A stretch of DNA of 36,789 nucleotides, taken from the NCBI GenBank assembly GCA_903866825.1, contig CAIPPE010000070.1, positions 1-36,789 of the forward strand, in the 5' to 3' direction. The stretch is from an uncultured Methylococcaceae bacterium. GTDB lineage: Bacteria > Pseudomonadota > Gammaproteobacteria > Methylococcales > Methylomonadaceae. Positions 25,782 to 35,790 of the stretch are shown here, piece by piece; the stretch's first letter is position 1, and each line of letters opens with the position of its first letter. Position numbers and translations under genes: made by a program. Under the pieces are notes generated by a model. It was not told where the DNA came from. It was given only the letters and a program-made list of their open reading frames with translations, and made no database searches.

Positions 25782-26566
25782 ATCCTGAATTAAAACAACG
25801 AATAATCGGGGCTATAGTTGTTACAGCGCTTGCCGCTATTTTTATCCCTATGCTGTTTGATGATCCTATTGATAATAGTGGTCAATCAGTTACTGCACTC
25901 AACATACCTGCAACGCCTGTTGTAACCGGTGAAGTTTCAGCAAACAAATTACCTACCAGTGCTGATCAGGTTTTAAATACGCCAGACACCAAGCCTGAAA
26001 AAATAGTTAATACCAACGAAGAAGCCGAACTTTCAGCGGGTGGTGCTTCATCAACAGCTATCGAGACACTTGACGATGAATCGAATAAGCTTACTGCGGA
26101 TGAAAATAGACAAAAGCAGTTTGATGAACCGATTGATCATAATTCACCAAACTCTTTAGATACAGGCGTTGTTGGTGAAAAGAATAAGCCAGTTAAATCT
26201 AAAAAACCTAAGTCGAAACCTGAGTCTACTCAAACAACCGCACCTTTTGAGCAAGCGACAGAAAAGAATGCGGTCATTGAACCGACTGTAAAGCCGTTAA
26301 AAAAAGACCCATTAAGCGCAGTTAAACCTGAATTTAACCGCTGGATTATTCAGGCAGGTACTTTTAGTAAAAAAGAAAATGCGGTGGCGCTTTTGGAAAC
26401 TATCCATAAACAAGGGCTCCCCGCTACAATTAGCAGCACAAATGGACCGAACAACACTATCTTATATAGACTTAAAGTAGGCCCGACACTAGATAAAAAG
26501 CATGCTATAGAGATGAAAGAAAAACTGGATAGCCAGAAAATTCAATCTATTATAGTCGGGGAATAA
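25778..26566 (+). CDS. dedD: SPOR-domain cell-division protein, DedD-like
   Basis: A 262-residue inner-membrane protein anchored by one N-terminal helix (IIGAIVVTALAAIFIPMLF, residues 9-27). A long, low-complexity periplasmic linker rich in Pro, Lys, Glu and Thr (about 35-180) leads to a C-terminal SPOR domain (about 185-262: RWIIQAGTFSKKENAVALL ... YRLKVGPTLDKKHA) that binds denuded septal peptidoglycan. The location between folC and cvpA is typical for dedD and related SPOR genes. It overlaps folC by 4 bp. Confidence 0.88.
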   Translation: MNPELKQRIIGAIVVTALAAIFIPMLFDDPIDNSGQSVTALNIPATPVVTGEVSANKLPTSADQVLNTPDTKPEKIVNTNEEAELSAGGASSTAIETLDDESNKLTADENRQKQFDEPIDHNSPNSLDTGVVGEKNKPVKSKKPKSKPESTQTTAPFEQATEKNAVIEPTVKPLKKDPLSAVKPEFNRWIIQAGTFSKKENAVALLETIHKQGLPATISSTNGPNNTILYRLKVGPTLDKKHAIEMKEKLDSQKIQSIIVGE

Positions 26567-26603
26567 AATCCTTTCTGGAATCAAATCATTAGGTTAATAA
26601 AAA

Positions 26604-27098
26604 ATGAACTGGATAGATTTTGTCATCGTTGGGATAATTTTTATCGAATTAATTAAGGGTGTCTTATCAGGCTTCAGTTTAGAACTTTTTAATCTGATTC
26701 GCTGGTTAATAGCGATAGTGATTGGTTTAACTTTTAATGATGAGTTTTCTATATTCCTGGAACCTTATTTTTCCGATCACTCGACCAAACTCATGGGTTC
26801 TTTTGCAATACTGTTTTTAATAACCTTATTAGTTGCAAACTCAATCCGGGCACTACTGGGTAGTTTTCTAAAAAAGCCGAAGCTATCTATTGTGAATCGG
26901 TTTGGCGGTATGATTTGTCGGAGCATTCATGGACTGTTAGCAATATTAACACTTGTTATGTTAGCGGGCCTAACCCAACTGCCTGAAAATGCTTTGTGGA
27001 AAAAATCAACTTTGCTACCCCCTTTCGAGCTAGTTGCAATCTGGTTAAAAGGCCATATGTCTTCCGATCTGACTGAACATATTCATTACCGAAAATAA
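26604..27098 (+). CDS. cvpA: CvpA family inner-membrane protein
   Basis: A 164-residue protein with four hydrophobic helices (about 5-20, 28-45, 67-86, 104-124) in the CvpA pattern, beginning MNWIDFVIVGIIFIELIKG. In E. coli CvpA is needed for colicin V production and envelope integrity, and it is usually just upstream of purF, as here (22 bp). Its biochemical role is unknown. Confidence 0.88.
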   Translation: MNWIDFVIVGIIFIELIKGVLSGFSLELFNLIRWLIAIVIGLTFNDEFSIFLEPYFSDHSTKLMGSFAILFLITLLVANSIRALLGSFLKKPKLSIVNRFGGMICRSIHGLLAILTLVMLAGLTQLPENALWKKSTLLPPFELVAIWLKGHMSSDLTEHIHYRK

Positions 27099-27120
27099 CC
27101 TCTAAACTCTATTAAAAATT

Positions 27121-28620
27121 ATGTGTGGTATTACTGCGATCGTTTCACATCAAGCCGTAAATCAAGAACTCTACGACGCACTAACCGTGTTACAACACCG
27201 TGGACAAGATGCGGCAGGCATTGTTACCTGTGAGCGTGGACGTTTACATTTACGTAAAGATAATGGCTTAACCCGAGATGTGTTTACAAATGCCCAGATG
27301 CTAAAACTAAAAGGCAATATGGGCATCGCTCACGTCCGTTACCCCACGGCTGGCTGCACCAGTTCAGCTGAGGCGCAGCCGTTCTATGTAAACTCACCTT
27401 TTGGCCTTACACTCGCGCACAATGGTAATTTAACCAATACAGAAGAGCTGAAAAAAGCCTTATTCGTTGAAGATCAACGCCATATTAATACGGATTCTGA
27501 TTCTGAAGTTTTGTTAAATGTTTTTGCACATGAACTCCAAACCCTGGGGAAATTATCTTTAAGTGTCGATGATATTTTTCAGGCAGTTGCTGGCGTACAT
27601 CGCCGCTGTCGGGGTGCGTATGCCGTTGTTATTATGATTGCGGGCGTTGGAATTTTGGGCTTTAGAGACCCTCACGGCATTAGACCTGTCGTATTTGGAG
27701 AGCGAAAAACTGAAGAAGGCTCAGATTTTATGATTGCTTCTGAAAGTGTTGCGCTTAATGTCTTGGGGTTTGATCTCATCAGAGACATAGAGCCCGGTGA
27801 AGCCATTTTTATTGAGGAGTCAGGGGTTTTACACACTAAACAATGTGCAGAAGAAACAGACCATTGCCCTTGCATATTTGAATATGTTTACTTTGCCAGA
27901 CCTGATTCAATTATTGACGATATTTCGGTGTATAAAGCACGTTTACGCATGGGTGATAAACTAGCCGCGAAAGTGATAAGAGAATGGCCTGACTATGACA
28001 TTGATGTTGTCATTCCTATTCCTGATACTAGCAGAACGTCAGCATTGCAAATGGCAAACAAACTAGGCGTTAAATTCAGTGAAGGGTTTATGAAAAACCG
28101 TTATATCGGCAGAACCTTCATTATGCCGGGTCAGAAAATGCGGGAAAAATCGGTTAGACAAAAACTCAATGCTATCGATCTTGAGTTTAACGGCAAAAAT
28201 GTTCTGTTAGTCGATGACTCTGTCGTCAGAGGTACAACGTCTGCACAAATTATTCAAATGGCACGCGACGCTGGCGCTAAGAAAGTATATTTTGCCTCCG
28301 CAGCGCCACCGGTTCGCTATCCTAATGTCTATGGCATTGATATGCCTGCCGCTCATGAATTAATCGCCCATGACCGAACTGAAGAAGAAGTCTGTGAGGC
28401 TATTGGTGCTGATCGTTTAATCTATCAGGATCTGGAGGACTTAATTGAAGCCGTCCGTAAAGGCAATCTAGGCATCAAGCATTTTGACACCTCCTGCTTC
28501 AGCAAAGAATATATAACCGGTGATATTGATGATGATTATCTGGACAGAATTGAAGCTTTGCGTAATGACAATGCCCAAGCGGAACGCAATTCAGAAAAGT
28601 CAATTATAGAAATGTTGTAA
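27121..28620 (+). CDS. purF: Amidophosphoribosyltransferase
   Basis: PurF makes phosphoribosylamine from PRPP and glutamine, the first committed step of purine synthesis. The 499-residue enzyme starts MCGI, so after Met removal Cys2 is the glutaminase nucleophile. The N-terminal Ntn-hydrolase domain has [10 protein letters not shown] near 25-33 and HVRYPTAG near 71-78. The phosphoribosyltransferase domain has the PRPP loop [16 protein letters not shown] near 361-376. Length and order match E. coli PurF (505). Confidence 0.96.
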   Translation: MCGITAIVSHQAVNQELYDALTVLQHRGQDAAGIVTCERGRLHLRKDNGLTRDVFTNAQMLKLKGNMGIAHVRYPTAGCTSSAEAQPFYVNSPFGLTLAHNGNLTNTEELKKALFVEDQRHINTDSDSEVLLNVFAHELQTLGKLSLSVDDIFQAVAGVHRRCRGAYAVVIMIAGVGILGFRDPHGIRPVVFGERKTEEGSDFMIASESVALNVLGFDLIRDIEPGEAIFIEESGVLHTKQCAEETDHCPCIFEYVYFARPDSIIDDISVYKARLRMGDKLAAKVIREWPDYDIDVVIPIPDTSRTSALQMANKLGVKFSEGFMKNRYIGRTFIMPGQKMREKSVRQKLNAIDLEFNGKNVLLVDDSVVRGTTSAQIIQMARDAGAKKVYFASAAPPVRYPNVYGIDMPAAHELIAHDRTEEEVCEAIGADRLIYQDLEDLIEAVRKGNLGIKHFDTSCFSKEYITGDIDDDYLDRIEALRNDNAQAERNSEKSIIEML

Positions 28621-28695
28621 TCTACTCTATACCGATTTGATTAGTGGCAAACCGACCCGTTTACCTTTACCTATTTCTCAAAACCAAGCTAGACT

Positions 28696-29880
28696 ATGAA
28701 AGACATTAACTGGAACGACTATTCTCTGGAAACTCAGGCAATTAGAGCTGGAGTAAACCGCACGCATGAAGATGAGCATAGCATTCCAATATTCACAACC
28801 TCTAGTTATGTCTTTAACAGCGCAGAAGATGCAGCATTGCGTTTTACGGGTCAGATACCCGGCAATATTTATTCCCGATTCACTAACCCAACCGTTTCTG
28901 CTTTTCAAGAAAGATTGGCATTTATGGAAAAAGGCGAACGCTGTTTGGCTTTTTCGTCTGGTATGGCAGCTATTATGGCCGTCGGCATGGGTTTACTAAA
29001 AACGGGTGACCATGTGGTTTGTTCGCGGGGGGTTTTTGGTAACACTGTCCTGGTTTTCCAAAACTACTTTGCAAAATTTGGTGTTGAAACTGATTTTGTC
29101 GACCTGGTTGACTCTGCTGCATGGGAAGCAGCTATCAAACCGAATACCCGATTTTTATTCTTGGAAACACCATCAAACCCTCTCACTGAAATTGCTGATA
29201 TTGCTGTCCTGGCAGACATCGCTCATGCCCATAATTGCCTGTTGGTTGTCGATAATTGCTTTTGTACCCCTATTTTACAAAAGCCATTCGAGTTGGGTGC
29301 AGACATAGTCATCCATTCGGCGACTAAATACATCGATGGACAAGGCCGTTGTGTCGGTGGTGCTGTGATAGCGAGTGATGAAATCATTGAAAAATTTATT
29401 TATCCTTATCTAAGAACAGGCGGAGCAACCATGAGCCCGTTCAATGCCTGGGTATTTTTATCTGGCTTAGAAACCTTGGCTATCCGAATGAAAGCTCATT
29501 GTGATAACGCCTTTGAACTGGCTAAATGGCTGGAGCAACAACCCGGCGTTGCCAAAGTTCATTATCCAGGCTTGGCATCCCACGCTCAACATGAATTGGC
29601 AAAACGCCAACAAAGTCATTTCGGTGGTATCGTTAGCTTTGAATTAACCGGTGGCAAAGAACAGGCCTGGAAATTAATTGATGCAACGGAAATGATATCA
29701 ATTACTGCAAACCTGGGTGATGTTAAAACTACAATAACGCATCCAGCAACCACCACTCATGGCCGATTAACGCCAGAGGCGAGAGCGACAGCCGGCATCA
29801 AAGATGGCTTGGTGAGGGTTTCAGTCGGACTCGAAGCTATTGCCGATATTAAGAATGACCTATCAAAAGGCTTGATCTAA
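28696..29880 (+). CDS. metZ: O-succinylhomoserine sulfhydrylase
   Basis: MetZ makes homocysteine from O-succinylhomoserine and sulfide with PLP, a direct route to methionine. The 394-residue Cys/Met metabolism enzyme has YSRFTNPTVSAFQERLA near 55-71, FSSGMAAIMA near 82-91, the PLP lysine K211 in HSATKYIDGQGR, and TTHGRLTPEARATAGI near 353-368. The purF-metZ order is the one seen in pseudomonads, which supports MetZ over other family members such as MetB. The gene follows purF by 75 bp. Confidence 0.92.
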   Translation: MKDINWNDYSLETQAIRAGVNRTHEDEHSIPIFTTSSYVFNSAEDAALRFTGQIPGNIYSRFTNPTVSAFQERLAFMEKGERCLAFSSGMAAIMAVGMGLLKTGDHVVCSRGVFGNTVLVFQNYFAKFGVETDFVDLVDSAAWEAAIKPNTRFLFLETPSNPLTEIADIAVLADIAHAHNCLLVVDNCFCTPILQKPFELGADIVIHSATKYIDGQGRCVGGAVIASDEIIEKFIYPYLRTGGATMSPFNAWVFLSGLETLAIRMKAHCDNAFELAKWLEQQPGVAKVHYPGLASHAQHELAKRQQSHFGGIVSFELTGGKEQAWKLIDATEMISITANLGDVKTTITHPATTTHGRLTPEARATAGIKDGLVRVSVGLEAIADIKNDLSKGLI

Positions 29881-29896
29881 AACCTATGGCTTCGGT

Positions 29897-30772
29897 ATGA
29901 TCATTGATGTACTTTGTGTGGGCCATGCCTCTTACGATTTAGTATTTGCTGTTAATCATCACCCTCTGGATGATGAAAAGATTGTTGCTGAAAGTTTTCT
30001 CGGATGTGGTGGTGGTCCTGCGGCTAACGCGGCTGTCACTGTTGCTAAACTGGGTTTAACGGCTGCCTTTGCCGGTTATCTCGGCAACGATATTTACGGT
30101 GAAAAACATCACCAGGAATTACTTGACTATGGTGTTAACGCAGACCTTATCATACGCGGCCCTTCCCCTACGCCACTTTCTACGATTTTAGTCAAACCCA
30201 ACGGTCATCGAGCACTGGTTAATTACAAAGGTGACACCCTGGCCCTCTGTTCAAAGGCTATCGATTTTTCTGCTGTTACAGCTAAAGTTGTCTTATTTGA
30301 TGGTCACGAACCCCACGTATCCTTAGAACTTATTCACAATCTAAAACAATCAGGCTCACTGACCATACTGGATGCCGGCTCTGTGCATGAAGGTACCTTA
30401 AGTTTAATGACTGAAGTTGATTATCTGGTCTGTTCTGAAAAATTTGCCGTACAGTTTGCAGGCGATGAAATAACCGCCTTAGCACGCTTAGGTGAATTTT
30501 CGCCCAATATTGTTATAACCTTGAGCGAGAGAGGGCTTCTATGGCAAAAAGGACAAGAACAAGGCAGTTTACCCGCCTTTCCAATTACAGCGATTGATTC
30601 AACAGGTGCGGGGGATGCTTTTCATGGCGCTTTTGCTGCTGCCGTTGCTTCAGGAATGGATTGGGACACTATATTACGTTATGCTAGTGCCGCAGGCGCT
30701 ATTTGTTGCACAAAAATGGGCGCTCGCTCAGGACTACCTTCACTAGAAGAACATAAAACGCTATTTAAATAG
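29897..30772 (+). CDS. PfkB family sugar kinase
   Basis: A 291-residue ribokinase-fold kinase. It has the N-terminal PfkB signature GCGGGPAANAAVTVAKLGL near 37-55 and the C-terminal signature DSTGAGDAFHGAFAAAV near 234-250, with the catalytic Asp in GAGD. The sugar cannot be read from sequence; candidates are ribose, fructose or another hexose. It begins 16 bp after metZ and may be co-transcribed with it. Confidence 0.88.
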   Translation: MIIDVLCVGHASYDLVFAVNHHPLDDEKIVAESFLGCGGGPAANAAVTVAKLGLTAAFAGYLGNDIYGEKHHQELLDYGVNADLIIRGPSPTPLSTILVKPNGHRALVNYKGDTLALCSKAIDFSAVTAKVVLFDGHEPHVSLELIHNLKQSGSLTILDAGSVHEGTLSLMTEVDYLVCSEKFAVQFAGDEITALARLGEFSPNIVITLSERGLLWQKGQEQGSLPAFPITAIDSTGAGDAFHGAFAAAVASGMDWDTILRYASAAGAICCTKMGARSGLPSLEEHKTLFK

Positions 30773-30812
30773 GTAATTTACAAAACAAGTCGTTTCACAT
30801 TAGGATCTATGT

Positions 30813-31847
30813 ATGAACTTTTTAACCAACCAATGGAATTACATTAAAAGTCTGGCTTCTGTGATGCTATTAATAGTCATCACAACAACAGGTGGTTGGA
30901 TCGTTTATCTTTATGATCAATCAAAAGAACCTCAACCCATTGACAAAGAACTCATTGTTGAAGGTGAAAATGCCTTAAATATAGGTCATTATAACGAGGC
31001 ACAAAGAATCTTTGAAGACGAACTTAATGCCAACCCAAAAAATCAGCCCGCTGAGTGGGGGTTAAAAATAGCACAGCTTCGACAATCCATTTCCAAACCA
31101 GAATTTAAAGAAACCATTGATGAGCTTTATCAACAAGACCCGAATGACGCACACCTTAACTTATTCCTGGGTGAATATTTCGCTGCGCAAGAACAGCCCG
31201 ACAAAGCATTACCCTATTATGAGAAAGCCATTAACCTAAATCCAAAGCTATCTGAAGCACATAATGCCTTGGCCCTGTTTTATGCCAAACTGGGCGACTA
31301 TGAAATTGCAAAAGTTGAATCATTAGAGGCCATCGATACCGCCCCTTTGGCTGTTCCCAGATATCGAAACAACCTGGGCACTATCTATTTCAAGCAACAT
31401 CATTTTGAAGAAGCCATTAAGGAATTTGGCAAGAATAAAGAATACCCGTTATCTATGCTAGAAAGCTCAAGAATCTACTGGCATCTTGAATATTTAAGTC
31501 AGGCCACCACCAACCAGAATCAAGCGCTTGAATGGTTAAATAATGAAGCCATTATGGCTAAACCTGAAAACCAGGAGGCTTGGTTCTTTGAAGTATCACC
31601 CAGAAAAAATGTCCGGCTAATTACGACAGAAGAGAAAAAAATCTATGCTGTTTACTGTCTGTCTATCAGCTTATTTTTACAGGGCGATAAGCCAGGTGCA
31701 GAAATTGAACTAAAAAAGCTCAGTGAGTTAAATCAGGCCAGACCCGCTAATATTGCGGCACTACTCGCATTAACACTCGATACTTTAGCGCAATCAAACA
31801 GTCACTTTACAGACCCGGTTATAGCTTATAAACAATTGTATCTATAA
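30813..31847 (+). CDS. Membrane-anchored TPR protein
   Basis: A 344-residue protein with one N-terminal membrane helix (about 14-34, SLASVMLLIVITTTGGWIVYL) followed by tetratricopeptide repeats (clearest: GENALNIGHYNEAQRIFEDE near 51-70, LFLGEYFAAQEQPDKALPYY near 116-135, LALFYAKLGDYEIAKVESLE near 151-170 and NLGTIYFKQHHFEEAIKEFG near 186-205). The repeats would lie in the periplasm. A histidine kinase gene follows after 18 bp and a response regulator after that, so it may be the sensor or scaffold for the kinase. No enzymatic motif is seen. Confidence 0.75.
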   Translation: MNFLTNQWNYIKSLASVMLLIVITTTGGWIVYLYDQSKEPQPIDKELIVEGENALNIGHYNEAQRIFEDELNANPKNQPAEWGLKIAQLRQSISKPEFKETIDELYQQDPNDAHLNLFLGEYFAAQEQPDKALPYYEKAINLNPKLSEAHNALALFYAKLGDYEIAKVESLEAIDTAPLAVPRYRNNLGTIYFKQHHFEEAIKEFGKNKEYPLSMLESSRIYWHLEYLSQATTNQNQALEWLNNEAIMAKPENQEAWFFEVSPRKNVRLITTEEKKIYAVYCLSISLFLQGDKPGAEIELKKLSELNQARPANIAALLALTLDTLAQSNSHFTDPVIAYKQLYL

Positions 31848-31865
31848 CTTGCATAACTATCTGCA

Positions 31866-33317
31866 ATGACCACTATTTTCTATCGCCCGGCCAAGATTCG
31901 TGCTCTCGCTTTTTTAGGATTGTTACTGTTAGCACTTGCTATTTTAGGTGGCATGATCTGGCGGAATCTTCATCATTTTGAAACGGTATTATCTTATGTT
32001 AATTATTCTCACCGAGTTCAAAATGTATCGGTCGGTTTACAGCAGTCACTCATAGGTTTCGTTACTGAAACAACGCCTAACTCTCAGCCTGCTCTATTAA
32101 CCAAAACCTTAAGTGAAATGCAAACGTTAATAGATGATAGTCAGTATTTATCACCAACTACAAAAAGCAGTTTAGAAGCCGTTGGCAATCTGCTAGCGAA
32201 TATCAATGAACTGAATAAAGACCAGAAAAACGCCCGCTTAACCCAGGCACTGACTCTCATGAGCCAAATTCTTGATGAAGAAGGTTTAAGACGGGAAAAA
32301 CTACTGGAAGACATCAACTTTGATACTCAAACTGAATTATATATAGCATTAATCACCTTTACCCTCATCTTGTTGGGGGCCATGCTATTTTTGCATTTTC
32401 GAATACTGCACCCTCTGAATGACCTGAGACATTTGTTAGAGCGGTTGACGGAAGAAAACTATACACCGATCACCACCGATCATTTAGACCCGTTACTGTT
32501 TCCTGTTTTTAATAGCTATAATGAAATGGTCATTCACCTTGCAGAACTGGAAGAGGCCAAGCATTTGTATGCTCAGTCATTACAACGAGAAGTACGTTTA
32601 GCCACTCAAGCCTTATTAGAACAACAATACAGTCTGGCAAGAGCTGAGCGTTTAGCAGCCATTGGTGAAGTAGCTGCTGAGTTAGCGCATGAAATTCGTA
32701 ATCCCTTGGCCGGTATTCAAATGGCTTTTAATAATCTTCGCAGAGAGATTGATGACCAAAACCAATGTGAGCGGATGGATTTAATCAGTAGTGAACTTAA
32801 ACGTCTAGGCAGATTACTTAATGACATGCTGGATCAAAGTCGACATGCACCTGAAACAGCGACTGATTTTAATCTGACAATACTAATCCGGGACTTAATC
32901 ACTTTAACACGCTATCAAATTTCTGAATCAATAGAGCTAATGAGCGACATACCCAATACGCTACCTGTGCATTTACCAGAAAGCGGAATTCGACAGGCCC
33001 TATTGAACTTGATTTTAAATGCCGCTGTTGCACTAAACAGCCAAACAGGACTCATCCGTATCAAAGCACGAAATGAGACACACCACTTGCGTATTGATGT
33101 CTTTGATAATGGACCAGGTTTTTCTCAAGATATGCTGAATTATGGTATTCGTCCGTTCCGAACCAGTCGCCAGGATGGAACTGGCTTAGGATTAGCCATG
33201 GTACAGCGCTTTGTAAAAGATGTCGGTGGTAAACTTAAACTCAGTAACCTGCATCCTCATGGCGCTTGTGTTACAGTCTTATTACCTAAAGAATGTATCT
33301 CTGGAAAAAAATCATGA
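31866..33317 (+). CDS. Two-component sensor histidine kinase
   Basis: A 483-residue inner-membrane kinase with two membrane helices (about 12-31 and 158-178) enclosing a 125-residue periplasmic region, then a HAMP linker, a dimerisation domain with the phosphorylated His at 275 (ELAHEIRNPLAG) and an HATPase domain with N-box LLNLILNAAVAL, G1 DNGPGF and G2 GTGLGLAMV. The stimulus is unknown. Its stop overlaps the response-regulator start by 4 bp (ATGA), so the two form a cognate pair. Confidence 0.9.
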   Translation: MTTIFYRPAKIRALAFLGLLLLALAILGGMIWRNLHHFETVLSYVNYSHRVQNVSVGLQQSLIGFVTETTPNSQPALLTKTLSEMQTLIDDSQYLSPTTKSSLEAVGNLLANINELNKDQKNARLTQALTLMSQILDEEGLRREKLLEDINFDTQTELYIALITFTLILLGAMLFLHFRILHPLNDLRHLLERLTEENYTPITTDHLDPLLFPVFNSYNEMVIHLAELEEAKHLYAQSLQREVRLATQALLEQQYSLARAERLAAIGEVAAELAHEIRNPLAGIQMAFNNLRREIDDQNQCERMDLISSELKRLGRLLNDMLDQSRHAPETATDFNLTILIRDLITLTRYQISESIELMSDIPNTLPVHLPESGIRQALLNLILNAAVALNSQTGLIRIKARNETHHLRIDVFDNGPGFSQDMLNYGIRPFRTSRQDGTGLGLAMVQRFVKDVGGKLKLSNLHPHGACVTVLLPKECISGKKS

Positions 33318-34717
33318 TAGAAACCCTGCTTATTATCGAAGACGAAAAATTACTCGGCTCTGAACTCTCTCGTCACTATCGTCAATTGGGTTGGGAAGTT
33401 GTTTTAGCTAAATCATTAGCTGAAGCAAAAACATTACTGCTTAAGAATGGCATTGAGCCGTTGGTCATATTATCCGATATGAACTTACCGGATGGAAATG
33501 CTCTTGACTTTATGGAAACGACCAAAGAGCATGTGAGTTATGCAGAATGGTTATTTTTAACGGGTTACGGCAGCGTACCCGATTCAGTAAGAGCACTGCG
33601 ACTGGGTGCTTACGATTTTTTAGAAAAGCCCTGCGATCTGGAACGACTTGATTTGGTCGTCACCAGCGCCACACGAAGTGCCTCTATGCAGCGTCGAGTC
33701 ATTGATCAAACCAAACAAGGTTATCGGCGCTATTCACCCGACGCCTACCTGGGTCACAGCCAACAGGCAAAAGGCATTCGGGAATTATTAGCCAAACTGA
33801 CTCAGGTTCCCTTCAGTGCCTTGATCATCGGGGGTGAAAGTGGTACGGGTAAGGGCTTAACTGCACGTATTCTGCATTATGGTGGACCTCGTGCGCAACA
33901 ACCCATGATTGAAGTGAATTGTGCGGCTTTACCCCGTGAATTACTGGAATCAGAATTATTTGGGCATGAACCCGGTGCTTTTACAGGCGCCTCAGGACGT
34001 CATAGAGGTTTGCTAGAGCAAGCTGATGGTGGCACCTTGTTTATGGATGAAATCGGTGAAATGCCTTTAGATTTACAGGCGAAACTGCTTAAAGCCATTG
34101 AAGATCATAAAGTCCGTCGTCTGGGCGGAGAAAAAGAAATCAGTGTGGATGTACAAATAGTTGCCGCCAGTAACCGGGATTTAGAACAAATGGCTCAAGC
34201 AGGTAGCTTTAGAACCGACTTATATCATCGATTAAGTGTCTTTAAAGTCATTTTACCGCCGCTTCGTGAGGCGATTGAAGACCTGGACGAACTGGTGCCG
34301 CTCTTTGTTGCTGAATACAACGCTAAAGCGGGTCGCCACGTAAAAAATATCCCTGATGAAGTCTGGCATAAACTAAAAGCGCATTACTGGCCCGGCAATG
34401 TCAGAGAACTAAGAAATGTGATTGAACGCTGCGTATTATTTTCTGATGGGGTCACCTTTCCGGGTCAATGGCTTCAATTACCCGGACAAACCACGAACAC
34501 AAGTACCCTTGAGCGCGATCAAAATATAAACAATCAACAAGGTATTTATTTACCCTTAGACGGCAGTATGGCCTTGGATGATATGGATAGAATTATCATC
34601 AAAACAGCCCTTGAACTTGCTGACAATAACCTGACTGGTGCAGCAAGAGCACTAGGTGCAACCCGTGAGACACTACGTTACCGGGTACGTAAGTACAATC
34701 TAAAAATAGTGGATTAG
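33314..34717 (+). CDS. Sigma-54-dependent response regulator (NtrC family)
   Basis: A 467-residue activator; the start at 33314 (MIETLLIIEDEK) is chosen because it overlaps the kinase stop, whereas an earlier in-frame codon at 33293 would lie within the kinase. The receiver domain (1-125) has D55 as phosphorylation site, with LTGYG and FLEKP as the switch residues. The AAA+ domain (about 150-390) has GGESGTGKG (Walker A), EPGAFTGA (sigma-54 contact) and GGTLFMDEIGEM (Walker B). The C-terminus is a Fis-type HTH (LTGAARALGATRETLRYRVRKY). It would activate sigma-54 promoters in response to the kinase; targets are not visible here. Confidence 0.93.
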   Translation: MIETLLIIEDEKLLGSELSRHYRQLGWEVVLAKSLAEAKTLLLKNGIEPLVILSDMNLPDGNALDFMETTKEHVSYAEWLFLTGYGSVPDSVRALRLGAYDFLEKPCDLERLDLVVTSATRSASMQRRVIDQTKQGYRRYSPDAYLGHSQQAKGIRELLAKLTQVPFSALIIGGESGTGKGLTARILHYGGPRAQQPMIEVNCAALPRELLESELFGHEPGAFTGASGRHRGLLEQADGGTLFMDEIGEMPLDLQAKLLKAIEDHKVRRLGGEKEISVDVQIVAASNRDLEQMAQAGSFRTDLYHRLSVFKVILPPLREAIEDLDELVPLFVAEYNAKAGRHVKNIPDEVWHKLKAHYWPGNVRELRNVIERCVLFSDGVTFPGQWLQLPGQTTNTSTLERDQNINNQQGIYLPLDGSMALDDMDRIIIKTALELADNNLTGAARALGATRETLRYRVRKYNLKIVD

Positions 34718-35054
34718 TAATGTATATAACTGCAAAAGCCGGAAATAGCGTCCAAAAGCAGGGGATTTTACGGCTCCAGAATGGCAATTGATGGCTCTCG
34801 ATTGCCATTTCTCTCCTCAAGAATGCGAACTCTTTGAACAAACATCGGAATACCGTGCGCCCGAATGCGAAGCGAAGGCAGGGAGTAACTATACTTTGCC
34901 ATCGGGAATGCGAAGTGTAGCCGTGAATAGGAGAATCGATTGAGGCCTTTTCGCAATTAAATCATTTTTCTGGCTAAGTTTGTCTAAACAAATGCGAATC
35001 TGACGGCTTAACTTCCGAAGAGTTCGGGCCAAGTTCGCATTCCTTTGCGATAAC
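34718..35054. other. Intergenic region with hairpin and GAATGCGAA repeats
   Basis: This 337-bp stretch has no convincing gene. It holds a hairpin at 34780-34809 (arms of 12 bases pairing at 11 positions, one G-T) that could end the TPR-kinase-regulator operon, and the 9-bp word GAATGCGAA three times directly (34821, 34863, 34906), once with one change (34990) and once inverted (35034-35042). Confidence 0.5.
34780..34809 (+). terminator. Hairpin downstream of the response regulator
   Basis: AATGGCAATTGA and TCGATTGCCATT pair around a 6-nt loop. The stem is strong enough for a terminator and lies 63 bp after the stop codon, but only TTCTCTCC follows, with no clear T-tract. It is a weak candidate. 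Confidence 0.35.
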
Positions 35055-35502
35055 ATGCCAATCGAATCGCTAAAAATCGACATCAATGATGCGGAATCAT
35101 GGATCCACTTCACTCAGAATGCGTGGACTACAAAATCTGAGTTCCAATTTGGAGTCTTCGATACTTCAACGGGCGAGGTGGTAGGAGCCACAGGCATAAA
35201 CCACATCAACTCCTCATACAAAATTGGTAATATCGGTTATTGGGTCAGTACGCCTTTCACCGGTCAAGGTATCGCAGTATCAGCAGCCCAACAGGCAGTC
35301 AACCTAGGCTTTTCTGAACTTGGGCTTAACAAGACTGGAAATCATCGCCCTGTCCCACAACATTGGAAGCCAACGCGTAGCTCTGCGCCTTGGAGCCGAG
35401 CGAGAATGCATTGCGAGGAATCGGCTATACTTTCAGGGCAAGCCTCACGACGCAGTTGTGTTCTCGTTAGTACCAAAGGCTTTATCAAAAAAGCCAGAAT
35501 AG
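35055..35502 (+). pseudogene. GNAT acetyltransferase (RimL-like), truncated and frameshifted
   Basis: From 35055 the frame reads GVFDTSTGEVVGATGINHIN and IGNIGYWVSTPFTGQGIAVSAAQQAVN, the central strands of a RimJ/RimL-type GNAT acetyltransferase. Around 35318 one extra base shifts the frame; reading continues from 35320 (GLTRLEIIALSHNIGSQRVA, the usual SxNxxSxxV motif of the family, ending SLVPKALSKKPE at 35502). The N-terminal 40-50 residues of the family are missing, with a stop codon at 35001-35003 in the upstream frame. It is therefore dead. Confidence 0.7.
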
Positions 35503-35619
35503 CAGCGCAGATGTCTAACCTTATTCGTTATAATAATCTGAAATTATATCTACGATATTTAATAACTATTATTATGACAACTAAAGTCGTATATTTCACC
35601 TTATACATAACTCGCATAC

Positions 35620-35790
35620 ATGGGCCGCATGCCAATTTCTAATCCATCGTTTTTTATCCGTGCACTTAAAATATTACTATCGCGTTTTGGAAAGGTGCAG
35701 GTTAATGGTATTGAACATTTACATGGTCCATACGAGAAGGTTGTAGTGTGTAACCACATAGGCTGGGCTGAGGTAGGAAGCTCATCAATC
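35620..35790 (+). pseudogene. Lysophospholipid acyltransferase (PlsC-like), N-terminal fragment
   Basis: The first 55 or so residues look like the start of a PlsC-type acyltransferase: SFFIRALKILLSRFGKVQVNGIEHL, then VVVCNHIGWAE, the place of the catalytic NHxxxxD motif, but the Asp is not visible (NHIGWAE). After about 35775 the frame continues to 35880 with unrelated residues and has no further acyltransferase sequence. A deletion or insertion has evidently joined it to other DNA. Confidence 0.5.

Noticed and set aside
34780-34809. Strong rho-independent terminator
   Set aside because: The stem is good but no T-tract follows, so it is listed only as a weak candidate.
34599-35113. Three minus-strand ORFs of 62-80 codons
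   Set aside because: They overlap the regulator end, the hairpin and the 9-bp repeats and show no protein family features.
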